A stretch of DNA of 64,000 nt from JANWHQ01 sp963775275 (GCA_963775275.1 CAVZII010000005.1:1798001-1862000); one strand, 5' to 3'. Counted from the stretch's first letter, positions 18,037-28,517 are shown. Notes: generated by a model not told the origin, from the letters alone. A program made the numbers and translations.

Positions 18037-20094
18037 ATGGCCAATGAGGGACCCGACGGCCCTCCTGGCGAGGGAGGGCGCGGCGGCATGGGCGGCTTTC
18101 GCCCGCGCTGGCCGTCGTGGCCGCCGCGCAGGCCCGGCCCGCCGCGCACCCCGCTGCAGTCCATCCTCTACTGGACGGCGGTGGGCGGGATCTGGTGCGC
18201 GATCCTGGGGATCGCCGCGATCGCCGTCCTGGCGCGCGGACTGCCGGACACCTCCAAGCTCTACGAGATCCGACGCCAGCCCTCGATCACCTATCTGGAC
18301 CGCTCCGGCGTGCTCCTGTCGGTCCGCGGCAGCCAGTACGCGCCGCCGGTGAACCTCGACTCCCTGCCGCCTTACGTGCCCGCCGCCTTCATCGCCATCG
18401 AGGATCGGCAGTTCTATCACCACTTCGGCTTCAATCCGTGGGGGATCGTCAGGTCCGGATTCTACAACCTGACCCACCACGGCGGTCCCCTCAGGGGCGG
18501 CTCCACGATCACCCAGCAGCTGGCGCGCAACCTCTTCCTGACGCCGGATCAGACCATGAAGCGCAAGGCCCAGGAGCTGGTGCTGGCGCTGTGGCTCGAG
18601 GCCAAGTTCTCCAAGAAGCAGATCCTCGCCCTGTACCTGAACCGGGTCTACTTCGGGGCCGGCGCCTATGGCATCGAGGCCGCCGCGCAGCGCTACTTCA
18701 ACAAGCCGGCCTCCAGGCTGAGCCTGGGCGAGGCGGCGCTTCTTGCGGGAATGCTGAAGGCGCCCTCCCGCTACAGCCCCATCTCGGACACCGGCCGCGC
18801 CGAGCGGCGCGCCACCATCGTGCTCGACGAGATGGTGGCCACCCACAACATCACCGCCGCCGAGCGCGACGAGGCCTTCCGCCATCCGGTCCGGATTTCC
18901 AGCGTGCTGGCCAGCCAGCGCGCCCAGTACTTCACCGACTGGGTCGACGCCCAGGTGCGCCAGATGGTGGGCGAGCCGCAGGAGGACCTGGTGGTCCAGA
19001 CCACGCTCGACCTGCCGATCCAGGCCGACGCCGAGCGCGCCATCTCCGCGACCCTGCAAGGCGAAGGCGCCCAGCGGGGGATCCAGCAGGCGGCGCTGGT
19101 GGCGCTCGACGGCGAGGGACGCGTGCGCGCCTACGTAGGCGGCGCCAGCTACGCCGACAGCCAGTTCGATCGCGCCTCCCAGGCCAAGCGCCAGGCCGGC
19201 TCGTCGTGGAAGCCCTTCGTCTACCTGACCGCCATGGACCAGGGGCGTACGCCCTATGCGGTGGTCAACGACGAGCCCATCAAGATCGGGAACTGGGAGC
19301 CGCACAACTACACCAACCGCTACCTCGGGCCGATCACGCTGGAGACCGCCCTGGCCCAGTCGATCAACACCATCGCGGCCCAGCTCGCCAACGACGTCGG
19401 CACCGCCTCGGTCGCCGCCACCGCGCACAGGCTCGGCATCACCTCCGACATCCAGACCAGCCCGTCGATGGCCCTGGGCGCCGTCGAGGTGAGCCCGCTC
19501 GAGATGGCGACGGCCTACACTCCCTTCGCCAACGGCGGCTTCCGCGTCCAGCCCTACGGCATCGAGCGGATCAGCACGGCCTCCGGCCAGGTGCTCTACG
19601 ACCACGCGTCCCAGAAGCCCGCGCGGGTCAGCGTGATCGGCTCGCCGTCGCTGCAGTACATGGACATGATGCTGCGCCGGGTGGTCGCGGCCGGGACAGG
19701 GACGCGCGCGCGTGTCCCGGGCTTCGACATCGCCGGCAAGACAGGCACCACCTCCGATTACCGCGACGCCTGGTTCGTGGGCTTCACCGGCGGCTTCACC
19801 GCCGCCGTCTGGATGGGGCGGGACGACAACACCCCGATGAAGCGCGTCACCGGCGGGGGCGCCCCGGCGGGCGCCTGGCAGAAGTTCATGTCCCAGGCCC
19901 TGCGCCGCCTGCAGGTTTCGGCCATTCCGGGCGGCCCCGCGCCGCCGCCCCAGACCGACCAGGGCTCCATCGACCAGCTCCTGTCCTCGATCGGCATCGG
20001 GGGACAGCAGACCGCCAGCGAAGGCGGCCCCGCGCCCCAGCAGCCCGCGCCCGAGACTCCGCGGCCGGAGACCCGGGCCCAGGACCTCTACTGA
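18037..20094 (+). CDS. Class A penicillin-binding protein (bifunctional glycosyltransferase/transpeptidase)
   Basis: This inner-membrane enzyme polymerises and cross-links peptidoglycan. The 685-residue protein has a Gly/Pro-rich cytoplasmic tail (1-40) and one membrane helix (about 43-66). A GT51 domain follows with IAIEDRQFYHHFGF (catalytic Glu122) and GGSTITQQLARNLFL. The transpeptidase domain has the SxxK nucleophile motif in GSSWKPF (Ser389, Lys392), SxN in QSINTIA, and KTGTT at 568-572. The C-terminal tail is rich in Pro and Gln. The length suits the short PBP1A-like enzymes of Caulobacterales. I chose ATG 18037; an in-frame GTG at 17968 is less likely. Confidence 0.93.
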   Translation: MANEGPDGPPGEGGRGGMGGFRPRWPSWPPRRPGPPRTPLQSILYWTAVGGIWCAILGIAAIAVLARGLPDTSKLYEIRRQPSITYLDRSGVLLSVRGSQYAPPVNLDSLPPYVPAAFIAIEDRQFYHHFGFNPWGIVRSGFYNLTHHGGPLRGGSTITQQLARNLFLTPDQTMKRKAQELVLALWLEAKFSKKQILALYLNRVYFGAGAYGIEAAAQRYFNKPASRLSLGEAALLAGMLKAPSRYSPISDTGRAERRATIVLDEMVATHNITAAERDEAFRHPVRISSVLASQRAQYFTDWVDAQVRQMVGEPQEDLVVQTTLDLPIQADAERAISATLQGEGAQRGIQQAALVALDGEGRVRAYVGGASYADSQFDRASQAKRQAGSSWKPFVYLTAMDQGRTPYAVVNDEPIKIGNWEPHNYTNRYLGPITLETALAQSINTIAAQLANDVGTASVAATAHRLGITSDIQTSPSMALGAVEVSPLEMATAYTPFANGGFRVQPYGIERISTASGQVLYDHASQKPARVSVIGSPSLQYMDMMLRRVVAAGTGTRARVPGFDIAGKTGTTSDYRDAWFVGFTGGFTAAVWMGRDDNTPMKRVTGGGAPAGAWQKFMSQALRRLQVSAIPGGPAPPPQTDQGSIDQLLSSIGIGGQQTASEGGPAPQQPAPETPRPETRAQDLY

Positions 20095-20207
20095 ACGCTT
20101 GACGGCGCCGACGCCGGACGCTTGCATCCCGGCGATTACGCCCGCCGGCCGCCGCCGGCGGGCGTTCGCTTTGCGGCCCCTGGCATCGGGCCGAGCTCCA
20201 CACGAGG

Positions 20208-21215
20208 ATGACGACCATGACGACGCCCGCTCCCAGGCGCGGCCGGCGCGCGCCCGCGATCCATGACGGCTGGTTCGAGACCATCGGCGGCGCGCCGCAG
20301 TGGCTGACCCTGCGCGGCCGGCGCCGCGACAATCCCGCCCTGATGATCCTGCCCGGCCCCGGGGCGGCCTTCAGCCGCATGGCCCCTCTCTTCTCGCCGT
20401 GGGAGGCGCGCCTGACCCTCGCCCAGTGGGACCAGCCGGGCGGCGGCGCGACCTGGGCCGCCCGGGATCCGGCCGATGGGCGCCCGCTCACCCTGGAGCG
20501 CCTGATCCGGGACGGCCTGGAAGCCGCCGCCGCGCTGAGCCGCCGCCTGGACGGGCGCCGGATCGCCCTCCTGGCTCTCTCCGGCGGCTCCGTCGTGGGC
20601 CTGATGATGGTCCGGCGCCGGCCCGAGCTGTTCTCGGCCTTCGTCGGCTGCGGCCAGTTCGTGCATTGGGCCCGCCAGGAGGCGGCGAGCTGGGACCTGG
20701 TCCTGGCGCGGGCCCAGACGGCGGGCGATGCGGCCGCCATCGCCGAGCTCGAGGATCTCGGGCCGCCGCCCTGGCCGGACGTCCGGGCGGATGAGGTCAA
20801 GTCCAGGTACGCCGGCGCCCTGACGCCCGCCGAGGCGACCGCCTTCGCCGCGGTCGATCCCGCCGTCCTGGCCGCCGTCGAGCGTCCGCCTCTGCGCGCG
20901 AGCTGGGCGCCCGGCGGCCTCGCCCTGCCCGAGCCGCGCGCACAGGGCCTCCGCGCCTATGCCGAGCTGAGGGCCGAGCTCCAGGCCTTCGACGCCTACA
21001 GCCTCGGCCCGAGGTTCGAGATCCCGATGCTGTTCCTCCAGGGCGCGGACGATGCCTACGCCGTCACGGCCGAGGTCGAGGCCTACGCCAACTTCATCGA
21101 GGCGCCGCTGGTCCGGTTCGATCCGATTCCGGGCGGGGGTCATTCGCCCTGGATGATGCGCGAGGACTTCCTCACCCGGCTCGTCCGCGCCCTGGAGCGG
21201 GCGGGCGGGGACTGA
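20208..21215 (+). CDS. Alpha/beta hydrolase (proline iminopeptidase-like)
   Basis: A 335-residue single-domain hydrolase without a signal peptide. An oxyanion-hole region is seen at MILPGPGAAFSRM. The nucleophile elbow is ALSGG, with Ser125 after a strand (IALLALSGGSVVGL); this departs from GxSxG because the first small residue is Ala. The acid is probably in QGADDAYAV and the base His in PGGGHSPWMM. WDQPGGGATW resembles the WDQRG region of proline iminopeptidases. The substrate is unknown. It is convergent with the YgjP-like gene, 3 bp apart. Confidence 0.8.
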   Translation: MTTMTTPAPRRGRRAPAIHDGWFETIGGAPQWLTLRGRRRDNPALMILPGPGAAFSRMAPLFSPWEARLTLAQWDQPGGGATWAARDPADGRPLTLERLIRDGLEAAAALSRRLDGRRIALLALSGGSVVGLMMVRRRPELFSAFVGCGQFVHWARQEAASWDLVLARAQTAGDAAAIAELEDLGPPPWPDVRADEVKSRYAGALTPAEATAFAAVDPAVLAAVERPPLRASWAPGGLALPEPRAQGLRAYAELRAELQAFDAYSLGPRFEIPMLFLQGADDAYAVTAEVEAYANFIEAPLVRFDPIPGGGHSPWMMREDFLTRLVRALERAGGD

Positions 21216-21218
21216 GCC

Positions 21219-21956
21219 TCACCGCCCCATGGCGTGCAGCCGCGGGCCGTTGGCCCGAAGCCAGGCCCGCGGCCCCCTCACATCCGGGGTCAGCGCCTTC
21301 ACCACCGCCCAGAACCGCGGCGAATGGTCGGCGTGGACCAGGTGGGCGCTTTCGTGGGCGGCCACATAGTCCATCACCTCGAAGGGCGCGAGGATGAGCC
21401 GCCAGGAGTAGCGGATGCTCGCGGGCCGCCCCCGTCCGGCCGGCGTGCACGAGCCCCAGCGCGAGCGGGCGTCCATCACCCCCACCTTGGGCGCCGGCTG
21501 GCCGAGCCCCGCGCAGTGGACCCGCGTCCGCTCGCCGAGCGCGCCCAGAGCCTCGAACCGCAGGAGTCGCTGAACGGAACGGGAGAAGGCCTCGCCCTCT
21601 CCCCAGGCATGGAGGCTCAGGCCCTCCTCGCGCTTCAGGCCCTGGTGTCGGGGGCCGGCGGCCCGCTCGAGCCGGCAGACCCGCCCCAGGATCTCGATCG
21701 CCTGGCCGGGCGCGAAGGGCAGGGTTTCGGGAAGGCGCGCCACAGCCTCGCCGATCCACTGGGCGCGCTGGCTCGCGAACTGGACGGCTTCCTTCAGCCG
21801 CCGGGCCGAGGGCGCCGTGGCGATCACCTCCCGCCGCGCGGCGTCCAGGCGAAGGCTCACCCGCCGCGAGCGGCCGTCCACCTTCAGCCGCACCGGGCAG
21901 CCGGCGACGTCGAGCACGTCGCCAGGCGCATAGCGATCCTGTCCTGGCCTGAACAT
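21219..21956 (-). CDS. YgjP-like (DUF45) SprT-type zinc metallopeptidase
   Basis: A 245-residue protein of the YgjP/WLM group. The N-terminal half has the beta-rich DUF45 pattern (VSLRLDAARREVIATAP). The C-terminal half has SRWGSC followed by YSWRLILAPFEVMDYVAAHE. The zinc site is H201-E-S-A-H205 with the third ligand His211 in HADHSPRFW. The cellular substrate of this family is not established. Its start lies 9 bp from the edge of the tandem palindromic repeat at 21966, so its promoter must lie in or beyond the repeat. Confidence 0.85.
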   Translation of the reverse strand: MFRPGQDRYAPGDVLDVAGCPVRLKVDGRSRRVSLRLDAARREVIATAPSARRLKEAVQFASQRAQWIGEAVARLPETLPFAPGQAIEILGRVCRLERAAGPRHQGLKREEGLSLHAWGEGEAFSRSVQRLLRFEALGALGERTRVHCAGLGQPAPKVGVMDARSRWGSCTPAGRGRPASIRYSWRLILAPFEVMDYVAAHESAHLVHADHSPRFWAVVKALTPDVRGPRAWLRANGPRLHAMGR

Positions 21957-21965
21957 GGCTGGACG

Positions 21966-22293
21966 CTAGTGTGGTGGATCAGAAGTTCGCATGATGATGG
22001 CGGCGCCCTCGGCTGCGAACTTCTGATCCGTAAACCACACTAGAATCATACATTTGCTAGTGTCCTTATCGATTCCGAAGTTCGCATCCGCCTTGCAAAT
22101 GCGCTGGCGAACTTCGGAATCGGGACACTAGTGTGGTGGATCAGAAGTTCGCATGATGATGGCGGCGCCCTCGGCTGCGAACTTCTGATCCGTAAACCAC
22201 ACTAGAATCATACATTTGCTAGTGTCCTTATCGATTCCGAAGTTCGCATCCGCCTTGCAAATGCGCTGGCGAACTTCGGAATTGGGACACTAG
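21966..22293. repeat. Two tandem 162-bp units, each with two long bulged palindromes bounded by CTAG
   Basis: Unit 1 is 21966-22127 and unit 2 is 22128-22289, followed by a closing CTAG (22290-22293). The units differ at one base (C22121 versus T22283). Each unit has palindrome A (78 bp, first copy 21966-22043) and palindrome B (75 bp, first copy 22057-22131), separated by the AT-rich 13-mer AATCATACATTTG. Both start and end with CTAGTG/CACTAG, share the inner GAAGTTCGC/GCGAACTTC core, and have one 4-nt asymmetric bulge: GTAA on the 3' arm in A and TTAT on the 5' arm in B. Loops are about 21-22 nt. There is no coding sequence in the 365-bp gap (21957-22321). Confidence 0.95.
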
Positions 22294-22321
22294 CGCCGGT
22301 TCCGCCCGGCCGCCATCGTGC

Positions 22322-22723
22322 TCAAGGCCGCACGGCCCTCAGCCCCGGGCGCGGCTCGACCGCCAGGAAGCCGTTGATCACGCCGAAGAAGGTCTCCGGC
22401 TCGACCGGCTTGCAAAGGAAGCCGTCGAAGCCTGCGGCGAACGCCTTGCCCTCTTCGGCGGCGCGATCTCCCGCCGTGATCGCCACCAGCGGCGTTTCGG
22501 CGCCGTCGACCCGGGCGCGGATCCGGCGTGCGACCGCATAGCCGTCCATGCCTGGCAGGCGCAGGTCGCAGAGCACGAGATCCGGCTTGAACTTGGCCAG
22601 GGCGGTCAGGCCCGTGGGGCCGTCTTCCACCGCCAGCACCTCGTGGCCTCCGCTCTCCAGGAGGTAGGCCATCAGCCCGAGGCTGACGGGATTGTCATCG
22701 ATGACCAGGACGCGCGTCGACAT
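22322..22723 (-). CDS. Single-domain response regulator (DivK/CheY-like receiver)
   Basis: A 133-residue stand-alone receiver domain. The acidic pocket is IDD (9-10), the phosphoacceptor is Asp53 in LCDLRLPGMDG, the switch Thr83 is in AITAGD, and the conserved Lys105 is in LCKPVEP. No output domain is attached, so it must work by protein contacts, as DivK does. The closest named relative I can suggest is DivK, but PleD/CtrA-type companions are absent here. It is divergent from lepA; the 135-bp gap has two GATTC (CcrM-type GANTC) sites. The 3' end is next to the tandem repeat block. Confidence 0.88.
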   Translation of the reverse strand: MSTRVLVIDDNPVSLGLMAYLLESGGHEVLAVEDGPTGLTALAKFKPDLVLCDLRLPGMDGYAVARRIRARVDGAETPLVAITAGDRAAEEGKAFAAGFDGFLCKPVEPETFFGVINGFLAVEPRPGLRAVRP

Positions 22724-22858
22724 TGGTGCAAGGCGCCGCTGTGAGGCGATTCGCCATCGATAGGCCGATTCCTTCGTCCTGGGCAGGCGAGGCCGTCCGA
22801 AATGTATCCGGCCCGGACAGTTCATTCCGGGCGGGGAATGCTCTACAGCACGGCGCCC

Positions 22859-24664
<1,806 letters not shown>

Positions 24665-24735
24665 ACGGGCCCCGGGTTCAGGGCGCCTGCCATTGGTGTT
24701 AGTCTCCCACGCACAACGGATCGGGAAATTAGGTC

Positions 24736-25052
24736 ATGCCCATCCTCGCCCTGGCCGCCGCCGCGGCCGCCATCCAGTGCTGCCCCCCGCCGCTGCGCCC
24801 AAGGCGCCTGCATGCGCCCCACGCACGACCGCCGCGGCCTCGCCTTCGGCCCCGGCCAGGGCGCGCAAGCTCGGCGAGCTGCCCGACGCCAACTCGGTCC
24901 TCGCGGTGCTGGTGACCGTGGACGGCTGTCCCTATCAGGTGATCACCCGGTTCAAGGTCTCCTCGCCCGGCCCCTTCTACGCCAGGGGCGTGCTCGCGCC
25001 CGCTGGCGGCGGCGGGGTCGAGCCCGCCCGGCCGACCTCGGACGGGCGCTGA
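24736..25052 (+). pseudogene. Small exported protein with an apparent frameshift after the signal peptide
   Basis: ATG 24736 opens a signal-like segment (MPILALAAAAAAIQ), but its frame then runs into Pro/Arg nonsense and stops. From about 24775 the next frame reads PAAAPKAPACAP, then KLGELPDANSVLAVLVTVD, then GCPYQVITRFKVSSPG, and stops at TGA 25050-25052. That looks like a real small periplasmic domain. Joining the two parts needs the loss of one base in the intact gene, most likely around the C-run near 24782-24787. I recognise no family. Alternatively, the downstream frame starts at GTG 24693 with no signal peptide. It lies between lepA and a convergent EF-hand gene. Confidence 0.4.
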
Positions 25053-25056
25053 GCCC

Positions 25057-25662
25057 CTAAGGCTTGGCGTCGCCCTGGGAGGGCGTCGGCGGGATGTCGG
25101 CCAGGGTGAAGCTCCCCTTGCCCGCCTTGTCGAAGAACCTGAAGCGCTTGGCGGCCGCCGCCATCCATTCGTCGTGGGTGATCCGGAAGTTGAAGTCGGC
25201 GTCGGCGCTGCGCACAGGCTCTGGATCGTTGATCGGCGAGAAGTTGGCCGCGCCCTGCGTCACCGCCGCCAGCGGCGTGTGCTTGGCCAGGGAGTTGTCG
25301 TCGCTGCCGCCCACCGGCTTGGTGCCCGAGGTGTCGAAGCTGTTGGCCACGATCTCCGGGGCGATGGTCTTCTCGTAGTAGGTGATCTCGTCGTCGCGGA
25401 TCTTGCCGTCGCGGTCGCGGTCCAGCTTCTTGAAGAAGCGCTCGGCGTCGGCCAGGAACTCGGCCTTGGTCAGCACGCCGTCGTGGTTCGCATCGGCGCC
25501 GGCGAACCACGTTCCCGAGGGGAAGGGCTTGCCCACGTCTGCGCGGAAGGGCTCGCCCATGGGGCTGATGAAGAGGTTGTAGCGCCCCGCCGCGGCCGCC
25601 GGGGTCCAGCTCAGGGCGACGACCGCAGCGGCGGCCAGCCGCAAGACCAATTCACGCTTCAC
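25057..25662 (-). CDS. Exported EF-hand calcium-binding protein
   Basis: A 201-residue periplasmic or secreted protein with a signal peptide (LRLAAAAVVALSWTPAAAAG). EF-hand loop 1 is D57-A-N-H-D-G...E68 and loop 2 is D81-R-D-R-D-G...E92, both canonical. Loop 3 (D154-A-D-F-N-F...E165) lacks the Gly, and a fourth (DKAGKGSFTLAD) is degenerate, so probably two strong and one weak calcium site. The start is GTG 25662-25660, which puts the signal peptide at the N-terminus with GGAG upstream. The function beyond calcium binding cannot be read. Confidence 0.8.
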   Translation of the reverse strand: MKRELVLRLAAAAVVALSWTPAAAAGRYNLFISPMGEPFRADVGKPFPSGTWFAGADANHDGVLTKAEFLADAERFFKKLDRDRDGKIRDDEITYYEKTIAPEIVANSFDTSGTKPVGGSDDNSLAKHTPLAAVTQGAANFSPINDPEPVRSADADFNFRITHDEWMAAAAKRFRFFDKAGKGSFTLADIPPTPSQGDAKP

Positions 25663-25818
25663 GACAGACTCCGCCCCGTTTCGACTATCCGGTCCGTCCG
25701 ACTCTAAGGACTGAGGGCCCCGCGTCCAGAGCCGTGCGCTTTCGCCCCCTGGCGGGGCCGGCCCGCGCGGGCCATATGGAAGGCCGACCCCTTCCCTTCG
25801 CCAGCCCGCCGGATCGCC

Positions 25819-26220
25819 ATGTCCCCGCCAAGCCTTTCCACCGTGCTCGCTCGCGGGTTCGTCGGCCGCTGTCCCGCCTGCGGCGAGGGACGGCTGTACA
25901 CCCGCTATCTCAAGGTCGCGCCGGCGTGCGCCGCCTGTGGTCACGAGCTCGGCCAGTACCGAGCCGACGACGGCCCCGCCTACTTCACGATCCTGATCGT
26001 GGGCCACCTGGTGGTCGGGCCCACCCTGTTCTTCCCCTTCGTCTGGCGCGCGCCGGCGGCGGTGGCCCTGGCGGCCACCCTGATCCCGCTGATCGGCCTG
26101 ACGCTCCTGCTCCTGCCCCGGATCAAGGGCGCCTTCATCGGCCTTCTGCTGCACCTTCGGCTCAAGCGCGAGCAGGCGCCCGGCTCAGAGCTCGACGCCA
26201 GCGAAATCGGTTCCGCCTGA
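25819..26220 (+). CDS. DUF983 family membrane protein
   Basis: A 133-residue protein with the DUF983 layout. The N-terminal zinc-ribbon-like segment has two CxxC pairs (GRCPACGEGRLY and PACAACGHEL). Two hydrophobic helices follow (about residues 53-75 and 80-100) and a short basic tail. The family is common in alphaproteobacteria and has been seen near cytochrome oxidase assembly genes elsewhere; nothing here ties it to that. It is 10 bp upstream of the NUDIX gene and probably co-transcribed with it. Confidence 0.85.
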   Translation: MSPPSLSTVLARGFVGRCPACGEGRLYTRYLKVAPACAACGHELGQYRADDGPAYFTILIVGHLVVGPTLFFPFVWRAPAAVALAATLIPLIGLTLLLLPRIKGAFIGLLLHLRLKREQAPGSELDASEIGSA

Positions 26221-26230
26221 GACCTGGGCC

Positions 26231-26791
26231 GTGGCCAGGATCCTCGAGGTAAAGCCGATCCACCGCGGCTGGAGCAGCTTCAGCCTCGTGGGTGTCGAGA
26301 CCGATGGCGGCGCGCGCGTCGACCGGTACGTCGAGGACCACGGCTCGGCCGCCGCCGTGCTGGCCTACGACCCCGACCGCAAGGCGGCCCTGCTCGTGCG
26401 CCAGCTGCGCGCGCCGGTGCTGATGGCCGGCGAAGGCGAATTTCCCGAGCCCATCGCCGGCTTGATCGACCCCGGCGAGGACGCCGTGACGGCGGCCCGC
26501 CGCGAGGCGATGGAGGAGACCGGCCTGAGGCTCGGGTCGCTGGAGTCCCTGGGCCGTTTCTGGTCGAGCCCCGGCGTCACCACCGAGCGCACCGGCCTCT
26601 TCCTGGCCGCCTACTCGGCCGCTGACCGTGACGGGGAGGGCGGCGGGACGGACGAGCACGAGGATATCGAGGTGATCGAGCTGCCGCTTGCCGAGCTCGC
26701 CCGCCGGGCCGACCTGGGCGAGCTTCAGGACCTCAAGCTCTACGCCATGGTCCAGGCCCTGCGCCTGAAGCGCCCGGAGCTCTTCGACTGA
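26231..26791 (+). CDS. NUDIX hydrolase, ADP-ribose pyrophosphatase-like
   Basis: A 186-residue protein with a full NUDIX box, Gx5Ex7REUxEExGU, at residues 77-99 (GLIDPGEDAVTAARREAMEE and TGL). The upstream RQLRAPV and downstream SSPGVTTERTGLFLA patterns match ADP-ribose/ADP-sugar pyrophosphatases of the NudF type, which cleave ADP-ribose to AMP and ribose-5-phosphate. The substrate is inferred from these flanks only. The start is GTG 26231. Confidence 0.88.
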   Translation: MARILEVKPIHRGWSSFSLVGVETDGGARVDRYVEDHGSAAAVLAYDPDRKAALLVRQLRAPVLMAGEGEFPEPIAGLIDPGEDAVTAARREAMEETGLRLGSLESLGRFWSSPGVTTERTGLFLAAYSAADRDGEGGGTDEHEDIEVIELPLAELARRADLGELQDLKLYAMVQALRLKRPELFD

Positions 26792-26803
26792 CGCGGGCGA
26801 AGG

Positions 26804-26916
26804 ACCCGCCCCCTTCCCCCGCTTCGCGAGGACTTCCCCCAGAGGGGGAAGATCGAAGGCGCCAAATCCGCCCCTTGGGGAGGGGGACCAGGCCAAGCCT
26901 GGTGGAGGGGGCGGGT
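26804..26916. repeat. Composite palindromic repeat in the convergent NUDIX-oxidoreductase gap
   Basis: An outer inverted pair ACCCGCCCCCT (26804-26814) and AGGGGGCGGGT (26906-26916) encloses CTTCCCCC-AGA-GGGGGAAG (26833-26851), the palindrome CCCCTTGGGG (about 26871-26880) and CCAGGC-CAA-GCCTGG (26888-26902). The architecture resembles the element at 3195-3324. It fills the gap between two convergent genes and could also terminate both. Confidence 0.75.
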
Positions 26917-26918
26917 GC

Positions 26919-28517
26919 TCACCAGCGTCTTCGCAAATCCCTCAGCACCTCCCGCGCCGCGTTGCAGCCTGGCGCGCCGGTGACTCCGCCGCCGGGGTGG
27001 GTCCCGGCCCCGCAGAGGTAAAGCCCGTTGACCGGCGCGCGGTAGTCCGCGTGCCCGAGGACCGGCCGGGCGCTGAACAGCTGGTCGAGCTGGAGCCGGC
27101 CGTGGAAGATGTCGCCGCCGACGAGGCCGAAGGTCCGCTCCAGATCCAGCGGCGAGTTGATCTGACGCCCCAGGACCGACGCCTTGAAGCCCGGCGCGAA
27201 GCCATCGACCGTCTCGATCATCAGATCGGCGACCTCTTCGCGGCAATCGTCCCACGAGCGCCCGTCCGGCAGCTCGGGCGCGGCGTGCTGGCAGAACAGG
27301 CTCGCCACGTGGCGGCCGTCGGGCGCAAGGCTCTCGTCCAGGGTCGAGGGGATCAGCATCTCGATGATCGGCGCATTGGACCAGCCCTGGGCGCGGGCGT
27401 CGGCGAAGGCCTGCTCCATGTAGCCGAGCGACGGCGCCACGATGATCCCGGCGGTCAGGTGGTCGCCGGGCTCGGGCAGGCACGCGAACCGCGGCAGCTC
27501 GGCCAGGGCGACGTTCATCCGGAACGTCGCCGAGCCGGACCGGTATCGGGCGATCCGCTCGCGGAAGTCGGCGCCGAGCAGGGCCGGGTCAACCATCCGC
27601 TCGAACAGCAGCTTGGGGTGCAGGTTCGAGATGACCGTCCTGGCCCGGACGACCTCGCCCGCTTCGGTGACCACGCCCGCGGCCCGGCCCTTGTCGGTCA
27701 GCACTTCGCGGACCGGGCAGCCGGTGCGGATCTCGACGCCCTTCTCGCGGCAGGCCAGGGCCATGGCCTGGGTGATCGCGCCCATGCCGCCCAGCGCATG
27801 GCCCCAGGCGCCCTTGTTCCCGTTCACCTCGCCGAAGACGTGGTGCAGCAGCACATAGGCCGACCCCGGCGCATAGGGGCTGGCGTAGTTGCCCACCACC
27901 GCGTCGAAGCCGTAGGCGGCCTTGATCGGGTCGGACTCGAACCAGCCGTCCAGCCAGTCCCCCGCCGACTGGGCCATCAGGGCCACAAGGTCGCGCTTGG
28001 CGGTGATGTCGAGGCCGGAGAGGCGCCTGGCGAGCCCGGCGCTCTTCAGGAGCTCGGGGATCGCGGCCGCCAGGCCGCCCTCGGCGAGGTTCGGCGGCGT
28101 CACCAGAACCAGGGCGCGCAGCACGTCCGCCACCGCCTCGAGCCGGGCCGCATAGTCGCCCAGCCGCTCGGCGTCGCGCGGGGAGAACTTGGCGACCTCC
28201 GCCCCCGATCGCCCGCCGCCCAGCGCCAGATAGTCCCTGTCGTTCAGCGGCAGGAAGTTCGAGAGCTTGCGCTCGACCACCGTCAGACCGTGGCCGGCAA
28301 GGTCCATGTCGGCGATGATCCTGGGATTCAGCAGGCTGACCGTGTAGCTGGCTGTCGAGTTGCGGAACCCCGGGTGGAAGCTCTCGGTGACCGCCGCGCC
28401 GCCGACCACGCCCCGGCGCTCCAGCACCGTCACCTTCAGCCCGGCCCGCGCCAGATAGAAGGCGCAGACCAGGCCGTTGTGCCCCCCGCCGATGACGACG
28501 ACGTCCGCCTGGTCCAC
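26919..28517 (-). CDS. FAD-dependent oxidoreductase of the phytoene desaturase/PYROXD2 family
   Basis: A 532-residue flavoprotein. The N-terminal dinucleotide fold is VVVIGGGHNGLVCAFYLARA (about residues 6-25), with the FAD-ribose acidic residue in VLERRG. The C-terminal FAD motif is LYLCGAGTHPGGGVTGAPG. NWLD-type carotenoid-desaturase features and carotenoid neighbours are absent, and the overall pattern matches the PYROXD2-like NAD(P)/FAD-dependent group found widely in bacteria with unknown substrate. It is monocistronic, convergent with the NUDIX gene and divergent from the TPR gene. A 233-bp gap (28518-28750) shows nothing I can name. Confidence 0.85.
   Translation of the reverse strand: MDQADVVVIGGGHNGLVCAFYLARAGLKVTVLERRGVVGGAAVTESFHPGFRNSTASYTVSLLNPRIIADMDLAGHGLTVVERKLSNFLPLNDRDYLALGGGRSGAEVAKFSPRDAERLGDYAARLEAVADVLRALVLVTPPNLAEGGLAAAIPELLKSAGLARRLSGLDITAKRDLVALMAQSAGDWLDGWFESDPIKAAYGFDAVVGNYASPYAPGSAYVLLHHVFGEVNGNKGAWGHALGGMGAITQAMALACREKGVEIRTGCPVREVLTDKGRAAGVVTEAGEVVRARTVISNLHPKLLFERMVDPALLGADFRERIARYRSGSATFRMNVALAELPRFACLPEPGDHLTAGIIVAPSLGYMEQAFADARAQGWSNAPIIEMLIPSTLDESLAPDGRHVASLFCQHAAPELPDGRSWDDCREEVADLMIETVDGFAPGFKASVLGRQINSPLDLERTFGLVGGDIFHGRLQLDQLFSARPVLGHADYRAPVNGLYLCGAGTHPGGGVTGAPGCNAAREVLRDLRRRW

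Noticed and set aside
21966..22293. Tandem palindromes as an attachment site of an integrated element
   Set aside because: There is no integrase, no tRNA gene and no phage or plasmid genes nearby; the repeat is better read as a small dispersed element.
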